Shown here in pieces: positions 1 to 9,490 of a stretch of DNA of 64,000 nt (position 1 is its first letter; each line of letters starts with the position of its first letter). The translations under genes were made by a program, and so were the position numbers. This DNA comes from Actinoallomurus vinaceus (lineage in GTDB: Bacteria > Actinomycetota > Actinomycetes > Streptosporangiales > Streptosporangiaceae): assembly GCF_039542055.1 (NCBI RefSeq), contig NZ_BAABHK010000001.1, positions 1,207,996 through 1,271,995 on the forward strand. Direction: 5' to 3'. The notes under the pieces are model-generated. The model had not been told where the DNA came from. It saw only the letters and a program-made list of their open reading frames with translations, and made no database searches.

Positions 1-3000
1 TCCAGCATCGCGAGCACGCCGGGCTCACCGCGCAGCTCCCGAAGTGGCGACCGACGGGGGCAGATCAGAACCACCGGCACGACGCCATCGCCGATCTTCG
101 GGTCGAGCAGCGAGGTGACCATGGTCATCAGGACCGTAGAGCGGCCTGAACGGGGCGGGCCGGCGACGGTGAAGCCGGGGCCTTCGGCCAGGAGGTCGAC
201 GCCGACCGGGCCGAGTTCGTCGCCGCCCGCGCCCACCAACGCCCACAGCGGGGACGGTGCGACGAAGTCGGGGTCCAAGGCCAGCGCCTCGCCGTAGGTG
301 ACCCGGACCGGGAGCTCGTCCACGTGCAGTGGCCGCTGGCCGCGTGCCGGGCGGTCGTACGATCGCTCGGCCTCGCGGGCGAGCCGTTGCAGGGCGGCGA
401 CCTGGGCGGTGCCGGAGGCGACCTCGGTGAGCAGCGCGATCTGGGATTCCCGCAGCGCGGCGCCGCCGGGGCCGACCGGCTCGAGCACGCGGCCGGGTGG
501 CATGTCGCCCGGCACCTGGCGCTCGTTCACGCCCGCGTACGTGTAGTCGTTCGGGTCGGCCATGCGCAGGACGAGGCGGTCGTCGAACACCGTGGAGACC
601 TGGCCGGTGAGGCCGGTGCGGTCGCCGGTGAAGACGGCGCGGAGGCCTACGGCGGCGCCTTCGCGGAGGAGGCGCAGGACGGAGTCGATGAGGCGGCCGT
701 AGTCGTAGTTCTCGAAGGCGGCGACGAAGCCCTCCCAGCGGTCGAGCATGAGGAGCATCCAGGGCAGGCGTTCGGTCGGGGCGACGGCGGCGCGCTGTTC
801 GGACAGGGAGGAGAAGCCGGTCGCGGCGAGGATCTGCTGGCGGCGGCCGACCTCGGCGTGGAGGCGGGCGAGGAGGCGTTCGACGCGTTCCGGCTGGTCG
901 CGGGCGACTACGACGCCGCAGTGCGGAAGGGCTACGAGGGGGAGGAGGGTGTTCGCGCCGCAGTCGATGGCGTAGAGGTGGACGTCGGCGGGTCCGCAGG
1001 TCGAGGCCAGGGAGCCCGCCAGGGTGCGGAGCACCGTCGATCGGCCGGAGCGGGCCGCGCCCGCGACGTACAGGTGACCGCCCTGCACGAGGTCCAGTGC
1101 GAGGACGGAGCGTGACTGGGCGGACGGCAGGTCGGTCAGGCCGTACGCGAGCGGTGGCACGTCGTCGTGGTCGGTGAAGACCGCGGGCAGGTCCTCGAGG
1201 GTGACGCGGGACGGCAGCGGCTCCAGCCAGGGCGGTGGCTGGTCGTCGAGGCCGGCGCGGTCGGCGGCCTCGCGGATCGCGGCGACGAGCGTCTTGAGGT
1301 CGGTGACGGTCGTGGCCTCGTCGTCGGGGGCTTCGGTGAAAGAGAGAAGTCGGCCGAGGCCCGGCCAGGGTAGGGGGACGACCTCGGCGGGGACGGCGGT
1401 GTGGGCGCCGGGGCGGCGGCCGCCGATGCGTGCCGACTGGACGGCCTGTGGTGCGGCGGCGCCGGACCGTACGTAGCAGCGGCCGGGGGTGGACTTGGAG
1501 ATCCGGGCGGCGGACGGGTCGTCGATGACGTCGGTGGAGTGTTCGGCGTTGGTGACGCGCAGGGCGATCCGCAGGTTGGTGTTGGCGCGGATGTCGGCGG
1601 TGACGACCCCGGCGGGGCGCTGGGTGGCGAGCAGGAGGTGGACGCCGAGGGAACGGCCGCGGCGGCCGATGTCGACGAGGCCGTCGACGAAGTCGGGCAG
1701 GTCTTCGGCCATCGTGGCGAACTCGTCGATGACGAGGACGAGGCGTGGCATCCGTGACAACGCCCGGGGGTCGCCGTCGTCGTGCAGTTCGCAGTAGTCC
1801 TCGATGTCCTTGGCCCCGGCGTACAGGAGGATCTCCTCGCGGCGTCGCAGTTCGGCGCCGAGGGACTCGAGGGCGCGTTCGGTGAGGTGGCCGTCGAGGT
1901 CGGTGACCATTCCGGAGACGTGCGGCAGCGACGCGCAGTCCTTGAACGCCGCGCCGCCCTTGTAGTCGATCAGCACGAACGTCATCTCGTCGGGGCGGTT
2001 GGCGACCGCGAGCGACGCGATGACGGTCTGCAGCAGCTCGGACTTGCCCGCGCCCGTCGTGCCGGCGATGAGGCCGTGGGGCCCGTCGACGCGCAGGTCG
2101 ATGGTGAACACCCCGTCGGCGGACAGTCCGATCGGCGCCGTGGTCGTACGGCCCCCGGCCGCCCAGATCGCCTGGACGTGGGCGGCGGTGGGCGTCGGCA
2201 TGCCGAGGATCTCCAGCAGCCGGGCCTCGCGCGGGACCATCGACTCGGCGTCGTCGCGGGACACGTCGCGTACGGGGGCGAGGGCGCGGGCCATGCGGTC
2301 GGACCAGCCGGTGGAGACCTGGTCGGCCAGGATCGGGCCGATGGAGTCGAGACCGTGGCCGCGCAGCCGTACGTGATCAGGCCGGTCCCAGTCCCAGACG
2401 GCGACGGCGGTGCACTCTTCGGGCAGGAGGCGTTCGTCGTCGTCGACGCAGATGGCGTGCAGCCCGTACGCCGGGCCGCGCGACAGGACCTGGGGCATGC
2501 CGGGCACCCGGCGCAGCTGCCGCGCGCCGTCCATGACCAGGAGGATGTCGTACGGGCCGGAGCCCTGGCCGGCGCCGAGCAGTCCGCTCGAGGAGCCGTC
2601 GGCGGCGCGTCGGCGTTCGGTGATGCGGATCGCCAGTTCGGTGATGCGCCGTGCGACCGATTCGGGGTCGGCGCCGATGAGCGCGACGCACTCCTCGCCT
2701 TCGCGGGGGGCGGAGTGCGGCAGCCAGCGCACCCAGTTCCAGTGCTCGCCGCCGTCCGGGTCGGCCGACAGCACGACGATCGCCAGGTCGCGGGGGCTGT
2801 GCAGCGCGGCCGCCTGGGCGACCAGCCAGCGGGCGAGGGCTCGGGAGCGGTCGCGCGGCCCGGCCAGCCCGATCACGCCGAGGTCGGCGAGCGGCAGTGT
2901 GACCGGGACGGTGCGTGCGACGGGCGGCTCGGGCATGACGGGCTCGGTGTCGCCGCCGCGGCCCGGGGTGAGCTCGATGCGGGCGGGCCGGTCGGCCACG

Positions 3001-4073
3001 CCGACGCGCAGGTGCAGCGCGTCGGCGTCGGTGCGTCGGCGCTCCCAGAGTCGCCGCCGGGGGCCCGTGGCGGTCAGCAGCACCTCGGCCGGGTCGGGGG
3101 CGAGGGCGCGGCGGTCGTCCTCGTCGGCGCGCCGCAGGGCCTCCAGGGTCTCGTCGAACTCGGCCTTGGCGTGCCGGTAGTCCTTCATCGCCTTCTTGTA
3201 GGACCTGCGGCCGTACAGCCGGTCGCCGATCCACTCGCCGACCTGGATGACGGGGTACGCCAGGGCCATCAGCACCCAGTACCACTGGCGGGTGACCACG
3301 GCCATGACGATGCCGGTCGCGGCGAACAGCAGGGACCCCAGCAGCCGGAGCCGGTCGCGCCGGCTGGGCGGGGGCTGCTGCGGGACCTCGAGCGTGGACC
3401 GCCGCTCGGGGGGCAGCAGGCGCGGTGGCCGGTTGTAGGCGAGCCCGCCGTCCTCGATGGGCGACAGGTGCGCGTCCGGGGCGGTGGACGGGACGTACGT
3501 CAGCACGGACGACCCGACCACGAGCATTCCGCCGGGAGGCCACTCGGCGGTGCCGTCGAGGGGCTCGCCGTCGAGGGCGGCGTGCCCGTTCACGGTGACG
3601 CGGTGCGACTCGACCGTGATCAGCAGGGCGTGCGGAGGCACGGACGGGTCGCCGAGGCGTACGTCCACGTCGGGACCGCTGCCGACGGTGGTCTCGCCGA
3701 TGCCGATGCGGTGCACCGCGCCGGCGGCGGGGCCGCCGGTCACGCGGATCTCGGCGCTGCCGGTGGGCTCGGTCAGGACGGTCGCGACGGCGCCGGCCGG
3801 GTCGAGGGCCACGACCGCGCCGTCGCGCAGCACCCGCGCGGCGGGCGTGGCCGGATCGAGCATGCGCCCGCCCGCCCAGAGGGGCGGCGCGGATTCGGTA
3901 ACCCAGCGTGCGCTTGGTAGGTGAACGACTTCCGCGAGGGCCTCTTTGACCGGCTCGGTGTTCAGCGCCGTAATAAGTGATCTCGTAACGGTTTCTACCG
4001 TCATATCGGAATCACCGTTGACCACGACGTCACGGGGACCGTGATCGGTCATCACCGTGAGCGAGATTCGCAT
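1..4073 (-). CDS. FHA-FtsK/SpoIIIE ATPase, EccC/EssC-like (3' end beyond window)
   Basis: Open reading frame of at least 1,357 codons with no stop before the left edge. It starts at the ATG at 4073 (MRISLTVMTD). In order: an N-terminal beta-rich region, an FHA-like segment near residues 118-155 (GIGETTVGSGPDVDVRLGD), two hydrophobic segments near 242-280, and three FtsK/SpoIIIE ATPase modules. Module 1 has an intact P-loop GTTGAGKS (residues 671-678) and Walker B LVLVIDEF. Modules 2 (GAARSGRST, about 1005) and 3 (GPPRSGRST, about 1305) carry Arg in place of the P-loop Lys, and module 2 has LDR instead of DE. This layout is that of the type VII secretion motor EccC, with an N-terminal FHA as in Firmicute EssC. 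No WXG100, EccB, EccD, EccE or mycosin gene is visible to its right. It is divergent from the Tad operon. A secretion or pumping motor is inferred; the substrate is unknown. Confidence 0.88.
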   Translation of the reverse strand, partial: MRISLTVMTDHGPRDVVVNGDSDMTVETVTRSLITALNTEPVKEALAEVVHLPSARWVTESAPPLWAGGRMLDPATPAARVLRDGAVVALDPAGAVATVLTEPTGSAEIRVTGGPAAGAVHRIGIGETTVGSGPDVDVRLGDPSVPPHALLITVESHRVTVNGHAALDGEPLDGTAEWPPGGMLVVGSSVLTYVPSTAPDAHLSPIEDGGLAYNRPPRLLPPERRSTLEVPQQPPPSRRDRLRLLGSLLFAATGIVMAVVTRQWYWVLMALAYPVIQVGEWIGDRLYGRRSYKKAMKDYRHAKAEFDETLEALRRADEDDRRALAPDPAEVLLTATGPRRRLWERRRTDADALHLRVGVADRPARIELTPGRGGDTEPVMPEPPVARTVPVTLPLADLGVIGLAGPRDRSRALARWLVAQAAALHSPRDLAIVVLSADPDGGEHWNWVRWLPHSAPREGEECVALIGADPESVARRITELAIRITERRRAADGSSSGLLGAGQGSGPYDILLVMDGARQLRRVPGMPQVLSRGPAYGLHAICVDDDERLLPEECTAVAVWDWDRPDHVRLRGHGLDSIGPILADQVSTGWSDRMARALAPVRDVSRDDAESMVPREARLLEILGMPTPTAAHVQAIWAAGGRTTTAPIGLSADGVFTIDLRVDGPHGLIAGTTGAGKSELLQTVIASLAVANRPDEMTFVLIDYKGGAAFKDCASLPHVSGMVTDLDGHLTERALESLGAELRRREEILLYAGAKDIEDYCELHDDGDPRALSRMPRLVLVIDEFATMAEDLPDFVDGLVDIGRRGRSLGVHLLLATQRPAGVVTADIRANTNLRIALRVTNAEHSTDVIDDPSAARISKSTPGRCYVRSGAAAPQAVQSARIGGRRPGAHTAVPAEVVPLPWPGLGRLLSFTEAPDDEATTVTDLKTLVAAIREAADRAGLDDQPPPWLEPLPSRVTLEDLPAVFTDHDDVPPLAYGLTDLPSAQSRSVLALDLVQGGHLYVAGAARSGRSTVLRTLAGSLASTCGPADVHLYAIDCGANTLLPLVALPHCGVVVARDQPERVERLLARLHAEVGRRQQILAATGFSSLSEQRAAVAPTERLPWMLLMLDRWEGFVAAFENYDYGRLIDSVLRLLREGAAVGLRAVFTGDRTGLTGQVSTVFDDRLVLRMADPNDYTYAGVNERQVPGDMPPGRVLEPVGPGGAALRESQIALLTEVASGTAQVAALQRLAREAERSYDRPARGQRPLHVDELPVRVTYGEALALDPDFVAPSPLWALVGAGGDELGPVGVDLLAEGPGFTVAGPPRSGRSTVLMTMVTSLLDPKIGDGVVPVVLICPRRSPLRELRGEPGVLAML

Positions 4074-4300
4074 TACCCCTCCGGATTCGCCGTCTGCCGG
4101 ACCAGGATAGAGAGGGTGCCGGGGTCTCTCCAGCGGGTCGGGCCGAGTACTCGCTTGATCGCCTTACTAGTTGGTGACATCCGTGACCGAAACAATCTGT
4201 CGTTGCCGCATTGACGCCGGGCGGTAAGGGCGGAACGATGGTTCGCCGCGTCCCGTCAACGCCGACAGTCCGCAATCCCCCCGAATTGGCGGAGTATCCA

Positions 4301-5164
4301 GTGACGACGAGCAGTGATCGCAAGAGCGTCGCCGACACCTCCGGGCGGCCGTCGCTCGCGGTGGCGGCCGGCCACCGGATTCCCGTGCCGCCCCGGGAGC
4401 GCAAGCCGGCGATGGCGGCGCTGGCCGTCCTGCTCATCGTCGGAGGTGCGCTGGTCAGCGCCTATCTGGTGATGGCCAGCGGGCAGCGGGTCCCCGTCAT
4501 CCGGGTCGCCCAGCCGGTGGCCGCGGGCCAGCGGATCCCGGCGGCCGCGCTGGAGGAGGTCCAGGTCTCGGCGACCGGCGGCCTCGACTACATCCCGTGG
4601 CGGGACCGCGCGAAGGTCACCGAAACGTACGCGACCGTCACCCTCGTCAAGGGCTCGCTGCTGACCAACGGAATGATCAGCACGGCCGCCTCGGCGGCCA
4701 AGGGCACCGTCGTCGTCGGGCTGGCCCTCAAGCCCGGGCAGCTTCCGGCGGGCGGCCTGCACCCGGGCGACCGCGTCGCGGTGTACTCCGTGGCGGTGCA
4801 GGGGCAGACCGGCATCCAGGCCGGGGCCGTCCTCGCGCCCGCGGCGATGGTGTACGACGTCGCCGAGCCCGGCCAGAACGACGTCCAGAGCGACCAGGTC
4901 CAGGTGTCGGTGACCGTGCCCACCGACGAGGCGCCGCTCGTGACCCAGGCCGCGTCGGCGGGCGCGGTGGCGGTCGCCATCCTCGCGCCCGGCGAGCAGG
5001 CATCGGGAAAGCGGCCGCGGGCCACCGCCCCGCAGACGGCCGTACCCCCGACACCGCAGCAGTCGACGACCGAGCAGCAGCCGACCCCGAGCCGGCCGAC
5101 CCCTGAGCACACCACGCGCCGGCCCACGGCGGGCACGCACGGCGGCTCGACGGGCAGACCCTGA
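4301..5164 (+). CDS. CpaB-like SAF-domain membrane protein of the Tad pilus
   Basis: One hydrophobic helix near the N-terminus (ALAVLLIVGGALVSAYLVMA) is followed by a SAF domain (RVPVIRVAQPVAAGQRIPAA) and a Pro/Thr-rich C-terminal tail of about 50 residues. CpaB/RcpC proteins of this shape help assemble the Flp pilus at the cell envelope. The GTG at 4301 is preceded by GGAG at 6 nt, so I prefer it. An in-frame ATG at 4238 with an AAGGG upstream, or a TTG at 4211, would add 21-30 residues of unconserved-looking sequence. The stop overlaps the next start by one base (TGATG), so this is the first gene of the tad operon. Confidence 0.83.
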   Translation: MTTSSDRKSVADTSGRPSLAVAAGHRIPVPPRERKPAMAALAVLLIVGGALVSAYLVMASGQRVPVIRVAQPVAAGQRIPAAALEEVQVSATGGLDYIPWRDRAKVTETYATVTLVKGSLLTNGMISTAASAAKGTVVVGLALKPGQLPAGGLHPGDRVAVYSVAVQGQTGIQAGAVLAPAAMVYDVAEPGQNDVQSDQVQVSVTVPTDEAPLVTQAASAGAVAVAILAPGEQASGKRPRATAPQTAVPPTPQQSTTEQQPTPSRPTPEHTTRRPTAGTHGGSTGRP

Positions 5165-6066
5165 TGGCGCTCATCGTCCTGGCGGCCGACAAGGGAGCGC
5201 CGGGCGTCACGACCGCCGCGGTCGCGATCGCGGCGGTCTGGCCGCGTCCGGTGCTGCTGGCCGAGTGCGACCAGGCGGGCGGCGACCTCGTCTACCGGCT
5301 GCCCGGCGAGGACGGCGGCATGCTGAACCCCGCGCGCGGCATGCTGAGCCTGGCCGCCACCGCACGGCGCGGGCTGCGCACCGAGCAGGTCTGGGAGCAC
5401 ACGCAGCGGCTCGTCGGCGGCCTGGACGTGCTCGCCGGCCTCGCCAACGCCGAGCAGGCGCACGGTCTGACCTGGCTGTGGGGGCCCCTCGGCCGCGCGT
5501 TCGCGGGCCTCACCGTCCCCGGGCCTCCCGGGGAGGGCGCCGCACCGGGCATGGCTCCGCCGGTCAACGGCGGTCCTCCCCCCACGGTCCCACCCGGCGC
5601 GGTCCCGGTCGACGTGGTCGCCGACTGCGGGCGGCTGGGCGCCGGATCGGCCGTGACCGATCTGCTCCGTGAGGCGTCCACCATCGTCCTGTTCACCCGC
5701 GCCACCCTCGAACACGTCGCTCACCTGCGCGAACGTATAAATGCCCTCGCATCCGAACTCGGCGGCCACGCCGCGCCGCCGATCGGTGTGGTCGTTGTGG
5801 CCGATCCCCGCGAATACCGCACCTCACTCACCGAGGTCGGCCGGATCATTTCCAATGCCAAATTGCCCGCGAGCGTTCTGGGGGGTTTCGCGCTGGATCC
5901 GAAGGGTGCTGAAATGCTGAGGGGGCGATGGGGCGGAAGGCTTGACAGATCACTGTTGATTCGTTCGGCCCGGCAGATCGCGGGCGGGCTCGCCGCGCGG
6001 GCCGCAGGCGGCCCGGAGACGGGCCGCGAGGCGCAGGGAGCGGCTGGTGGATCACAGTCTCGTTAA
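5164..6066 (+). CDS. CpaE/TadZ-like MinD-family ATPase
   Basis: 300 residues. The N-terminus reads LAADKGAPGVTTAAVA, a deviant Walker A of the MinD/ParA type in which the usual Lys before Thr is replaced by Val. It is followed by LLAECDQAGGDL and, further on, VVADCGRLGAG and IVLFTRATLEHVAHL in the places of the Walker A' and B elements. In Tad systems the CpaE/TadZ protein positions the pilus machinery at the pole. The P-loop change suggests weak or no ATP hydrolysis, which is common for this subfamily. The start overlaps the upstream stop by one base, and the 3' end overlaps cpaF by 20 bp. Confidence 0.85.
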   Translation: MALIVLAADKGAPGVTTAAVAIAAVWPRPVLLAECDQAGGDLVYRLPGEDGGMLNPARGMLSLAATARRGLRTEQVWEHTQRLVGGLDVLAGLANAEQAHGLTWLWGPLGRAFAGLTVPGPPGEGAAPGMAPPVNGGPPPTVPPGAVPVDVVADCGRLGAGSAVTDLLREASTIVLFTRATLEHVAHLRERINALASELGGHAAPPIGVVVVADPREYRTSLTEVGRIISNAKLPASVLGGFALDPKGAEMLRGRWGGRLDRSLLIRSARQIAGGLAARAAGGPETGREAQGAAGGSQSR

Positions 6067-7348
6067 GCGACTGCGGCAGGAGGTCGGCGGGCGGCTCGCC
6101 GACCAGCGCCGCCTCGATGCCGCCAACGGCATCGCGCCCATGAGCCCGGAGGACGAGCGGCAGTTCGCCCGCGCCCTGATCGGGCAGGTCCTCGAGGAGT
6201 ACGCCCGGGCGGAGATCGGCGCCGGTCGCCGGCCGCCGAACGCCGAAGAGGAGGAGCAGCTCGCGGCCGGCGTGCACGCCGCCCTGTTCGGCGTCGGCCG
6301 GCTCCAGCCGCTGCTCGAGGACCCCGAGATCGAGAACATCGACGCCAACGGCTGCGACCGGGTGTTCATCGGGTACGCCGACGGCAGGGAGGTCATGGGC
6401 GAGCCGGTCGCCGAGTCCGACGAGGAGCTCGTCGAGCTGATCCAGATCCTGGCGGCCTACAGCGGGCTGTCCAGCCGGCCGTTCGACTCCGCCAACCCGC
6501 AGCTGGACCTGCGGCTGCCCGACGGGTCCCGGCTGTCGGCCGTCATGGACGTCACCGTACGGCCCGCGCTGTCGATCCGCCGGGCCCGGCTGGGCAAGGT
6601 GTTCCTGTCCGACCTGGTGGGCAACGGCACGCTCAGCACCGAGATCGGGCTGTTCCTGCGCGCGGCGGTCGCCGCCCGGAAGAACATCATGATCGCCGGG
6701 GCGACCAACGCCGGGAAGACGACGCTGCTGCGGGCCATCGCCAACGAGATCCCGACGAACGAACGCCTCATCACCGTCGAGCGCGCGCTGGAGCTCGGGC
6801 TCGACCAGTTCCCCGAGCTGCACCCCAACGTCGTCGCCCTGGAGGAGCGGCTGCCGAACTCCGAGGGCCAGGGCACGATCACCATGGCCGAGCTCGTCCG
6901 CAGGTCGCTGCGCATGAACCCCTCCCGCGTGATCGTCGGTGAGGTGCTCGGCGACGAGATCGTCACGATGCTCAACGCGATGACGCAGGGCAACGACGGC
7001 TCGCTGTCCACGATCCACGCCAACTCCTCGTGGGAGGTCTTCAACCGGATCGCGACGTACGCCCTGCAGTCCGACGAGCGGCTGCCGATCGAGGCGACGC
7101 ACATGCTGATCGCAGGTGCCATCGACTTCGTCGTCTTCATCGAGAAGCGCAACGACTACGTCCACGGCGGGCGGCTGCGCCGATTCGTCTCCAGCATCCG
7201 CGAGGTGACCGGCTGCGACGGCCGGGTCCTGTCCAGCGAGATCTTCGAACCGGGCCCGGACGGCACCGCCGTGACCGCCGCCCCCATCGCCTGCGCCCAG
7301 GAGCTCGTACCCTTCGGCTACGACCCGACCCTCGGGGTCTCCTGGTGA
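6047..7348 (+). CDS. CpaF/TadA secretion ATPase
   Basis: 433 residues, the size usual for CpaF. It has the P-loop GATNAGKTTLLRA (about 218-230), Walker B with RVIVGEVLGDE, and the HANSS segment typical of GspE/CpaF hexameric ATPases. It powers pilin assembly at the inner face of the membrane. Start is GTG 6047 (VDHSLVKRL) with AGGGAG upstream, inside the end of the cpaE-like gene. The stop overlaps the next GTG (GTGA), indicating translational coupling with tadB. Confidence 0.95.
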   Translation: MDHSLVKRLRQEVGGRLADQRRLDAANGIAPMSPEDERQFARALIGQVLEEYARAEIGAGRRPPNAEEEEQLAAGVHAALFGVGRLQPLLEDPEIENIDANGCDRVFIGYADGREVMGEPVAESDEELVELIQILAAYSGLSSRPFDSANPQLDLRLPDGSRLSAVMDVTVRPALSIRRARLGKVFLSDLVGNGTLSTEIGLFLRAAVAARKNIMIAGATNAGKTTLLRAIANEIPTNERLITVERALELGLDQFPELHPNVVALEERLPNSEGQGTITMAELVRRSLRMNPSRVIVGEVLGDEIVTMLNAMTQGNDGSLSTIHANSSWEVFNRIATYALQSDERLPIEATHMLIAGAIDFVVFIEKRNDYVHGGRLRRFVSSIREVTGCDGRVLSSEIFEPGPDGTAVTAAPIACAQELVPFGYDPTLGVSW

Positions 7349-8310
7349 CGGGCGGTCTCGCCGACATCGCCACGCTTCCGGCGATCCTCGCGGGCGCGAT
7401 GATCGGCGGCGGCGTCTTCCTGCTCATCGTCGCGATACGCGGCGTGCGGCCCCACCCCGGCCGGCCCACCGGGCGGAGCCGCGAGGAGATCATCCGTACG
7501 CTCAGCACGCGTACGGCGCTGGCGGTCATCGCCGGTGTCGCCGCGTTGATCGTCACCCGCTGGCCCGTCGCGGCGCTCGGCACCGGCCTGCTCGTCTTCG
7601 GCTGGAACACCATCGGCGGTGGCGCCGCCGAGGAGCGCCGCGCGATGGCCCGGCTGGAGGCCCTCGCCGCCTGGACCGAGTCGCTGCGCGACACCATCGC
7701 CGGCGCCGTCGGCCTCGAGCAGGCCATCCCGTCGTCCCTGCGGGCCGTGGCACCGGTCTTGGAACCGCACGTACGGAGCCTCGTCGACCGCCTGCACACG
7801 CGTGTGCCGCTCGCCGACGCGCTCCGCGGGTTCGGCGACGACCTGAACGACCCGTCCGCCGACCTCGTCGTCGCCGCGCTCATCCTCAACGCGCGGCTGC
7901 GGGGTCCCGGCCTGCGCGACATGCTCGGGGCGCTCTCGACGTCCGCCCGCGCCGAGCTCGACATGCGGCGCCGCGTCGAGGCGAACCGCCGCACCACGCG
8001 CCGCAGCGTCCAGATCGTCGTCGGCGTCTCGGTGGGCACGGCCCTGCTGCTGGCCGTCTTCAACCGGTCGTACGTGAAGATGTACGACTCGTTCACCGGC
8101 CAGCTCGTCCTCGCCGTCGTCGTCGGCCTGTTCGCCCTCGGGTTCGTCTGGCTGCGGCGCCTGGCCAAGTACGAGATGCCGCAGCGGTTCCTCGCCGGGA
8201 CCGACACCGACCGGCCCGGCGTGCCCGCCGAGGTGCCCGAGACGGTCGCGCGCTGGCAGGGCCGGTCGGGGACCGGTCCCAACCCCACGGTCAAGGGAGG
8301 CACGCGGTGA
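7345..8310 (+). CDS. TadB-like type II secretion F-family membrane protein
   Basis: 321 residues beginning at GTG 7345 (VTGGLADIATLPAILAGAM). It has hydrophobic segments at the N-terminus (GAMIGGGVFLLIVAI), around residues 50-85, and two near the C-terminus (VGVSVGTALLLAVF; QLVLAVVVGLFALGFVWL) flanking a T2SSF cytoplasmic domain. TadB with TadC forms the inner-membrane platform on which CpaF acts. It overlaps cpaF by 4 bp and tadC by 4 bp (GTGA junctions). A longer frame reaches back to 7030, but that part is a shadow of cpaF. Confidence 0.88.
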   Translation: MTGGLADIATLPAILAGAMIGGGVFLLIVAIRGVRPHPGRPTGRSREEIIRTLSTRTALAVIAGVAALIVTRWPVAALGTGLLVFGWNTIGGGAAEERRAMARLEALAAWTESLRDTIAGAVGLEQAIPSSLRAVAPVLEPHVRSLVDRLHTRVPLADALRGFGDDLNDPSADLVVAALILNARLRGPGLRDMLGALSTSARAELDMRRRVEANRRTTRRSVQIVVGVSVGTALLLAVFNRSYVKMYDSFTGQLVLAVVVGLFALGFVWLRRLAKYEMPQRFLAGTDTDRPGVPAEVPETVARWQGRSGTGPNPTVKGGTR

Positions 8311-9221
8311 CCACGGCACTGCTGGCCGGGGCGTTCTTCGGGCTGGGCGGCTACCTGCTGTTCCGCGCCCTGTTCCCGCCCCGGCCCGGCCTGGCGGCGC
8401 GCCTCGCCGCCTTCGACGCGGCCCGCCGGCGCGGCGAGACCGAGCCGGAGCGCCGCGCGTCCGGCGACTCGCGCCGGTTCGCCGGGCTGCGCGCCCAGGT
8501 CGGCCGCTCCCTGGCGGCCTTCTACGAGGCCCGGGGTTGGCAGCAGCGCTCCGCCCGCGCGGATCTCGCGCTGCTGGACCGGTCGTTCGAGGCGTTCCTC
8601 GCCACGAAGTTCCTGCTGTCGGCGGCGGCGATCGTGTTCATCCCCGTCCTCGTCGGCTACTTCGCCGTCCTGGGTCTGCGGGTCGCGGTGGCCATCCCAG
8701 TGTGGGTCGGCCTGCTGTTCGCGTTCATCTTCTTCCTGCTGCCGGACCTGCAGCTGCGCCAGGAGGCGGCGGCGCGGCGCCGCGACTTCCGGCACGCCGT
8801 CAGCGCCTTCCTCGACCTGGTCGCGATGAACCTCGCGGGCGGGCGCGGCGTCCCCGAGGCCCTCATGACCGCGGCGAACGTCGGCGACGGCTGGGCCATG
8901 CGCCGCATCCGCGACGCCCTGTCCAACGCCCGCATCACGGGCATGACGCCCTGGCAGGCACTCGGCCGGCTGGGCGAGGAGGTCAGCGTCGACGAGCTCC
9001 GCGACCTGTCCGCAGCGCTCGCCCTGGTCGCCGACGACGGAGCGAAGGTGCGCCAGTCGCTCTCCGCCCGCGCGGCGAGCATGCGCAGCCGCGAGCTGTC
9101 GGACGTCGAGGGCCGCGCCGGCGAACGCTCCCAGTCCATGCTCGTCGCGCAGCTCCTGCTGTGCGCCGGCTTCCTGGTCTTCCTGGCCTATCCGGCGGTG
9201 ATGCGGGTGATGGCCGCGTGA
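8307..9221 (+). CDS. TadC-like type II secretion F-family membrane protein
   Basis: 304 residues. An N-terminal hydrophobic segment (LLAGAFFGLGGYLLFRALF) is followed by a paired hydrophobic stretch near residues 100-150 and a C-terminal membrane helix (LLLCAGFLVFLAYPAVM). The middle holds the T2SSF helical domain (LDLVAMNLAGGRGVPEAL). It is the second platform protein of the Tad machine. The GTG start at 8307 overlaps the tadB stop. Confidence 0.9.
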   Translation: MTTALLAGAFFGLGGYLLFRALFPPRPGLAARLAAFDAARRRGETEPERRASGDSRRFAGLRAQVGRSLAAFYEARGWQQRSARADLALLDRSFEAFLATKFLLSAAAIVFIPVLVGYFAVLGLRVAVAIPVWVGLLFAFIFFLLPDLQLRQEAAARRRDFRHAVSAFLDLVAMNLAGGRGVPEALMTAANVGDGWAMRRIRDALSNARITGMTPWQALGRLGEEVSVDELRDLSAALALVADDGAKVRQSLSARAASMRSRELSDVEGRAGERSQSMLVAQLLLCAGFLVFLAYPAVMRVMAA

Positions 9222-9261
9222 CGTCGATCTCCACAAGTCCCCGCTCTGCGCAAGGAGTGCC

Positions 9262-9483
9262 ATGCAGTCGCTCAATCCGATGAACGATCCCTTTGTCGCC
9301 TACGTCTGGTCGTCGGTGCAGCTGCGCATCCAGCGGCTCCGCGACGAAACCGAGCGCTCCCGCGGGGCCTCGGCGATCGAGTGGGCGATCATCACCGGCC
9401 TCCTGGCGATGATCGCGCTCGGCGTCGGCGTCGTCATCTACCGCAAGGTCCGGTCCGCCGCGAACGACATCAAGACCAAGTGA
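9262..9483 (+). CDS. Flp-type pilin
   Basis: 73 residues. A 35-residue charged leader ends in Gly, followed by ASAIEWAIITGLLAMIALG: Glu at +5 of the predicted mature protein and a long hydrophobic helix, the class III (type IVb) prepilin signature. The usual Glu-Tyr pair is Glu-Trp here. The leader is longer than in classical Flp pilins. It lies 40 bp after tadC and 7 bp before the TadE gene. It is the only clear major pilin candidate in the operon. No prepilin peptidase gene is present in the window, so cleavage must rely on one encoded elsewhere. Confidence 0.85.
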   Translation: MQSLNPMNDPFVAYVWSSVQLRIQRLRDETERSRGASAIEWAIITGLLAMIALGVGVVIYRKVRSAANDIKTK

Positions 9484-9490
9484 CCACCCG

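Noticed and set aside
1782..3920. Long open frame on the plus strand (over 700 codons), and similar ones at 17954-19897 and 324-1115
   Set aside because: They are antisense to genes with clear families (EccC-like ATPase, accD). High GC keeps the opposite third-position frame free of stops, and the translations are Gly/Ala/Arg/Asp-rich without domains.
4238..4300. Longer start for the CpaB-like gene at ATG 4238 or TTG 4211
   Set aside because: Not excluded, but GTG 4301 has a GGAG at ideal distance and the added residues look like untranslated leader. Kept as an alternative.
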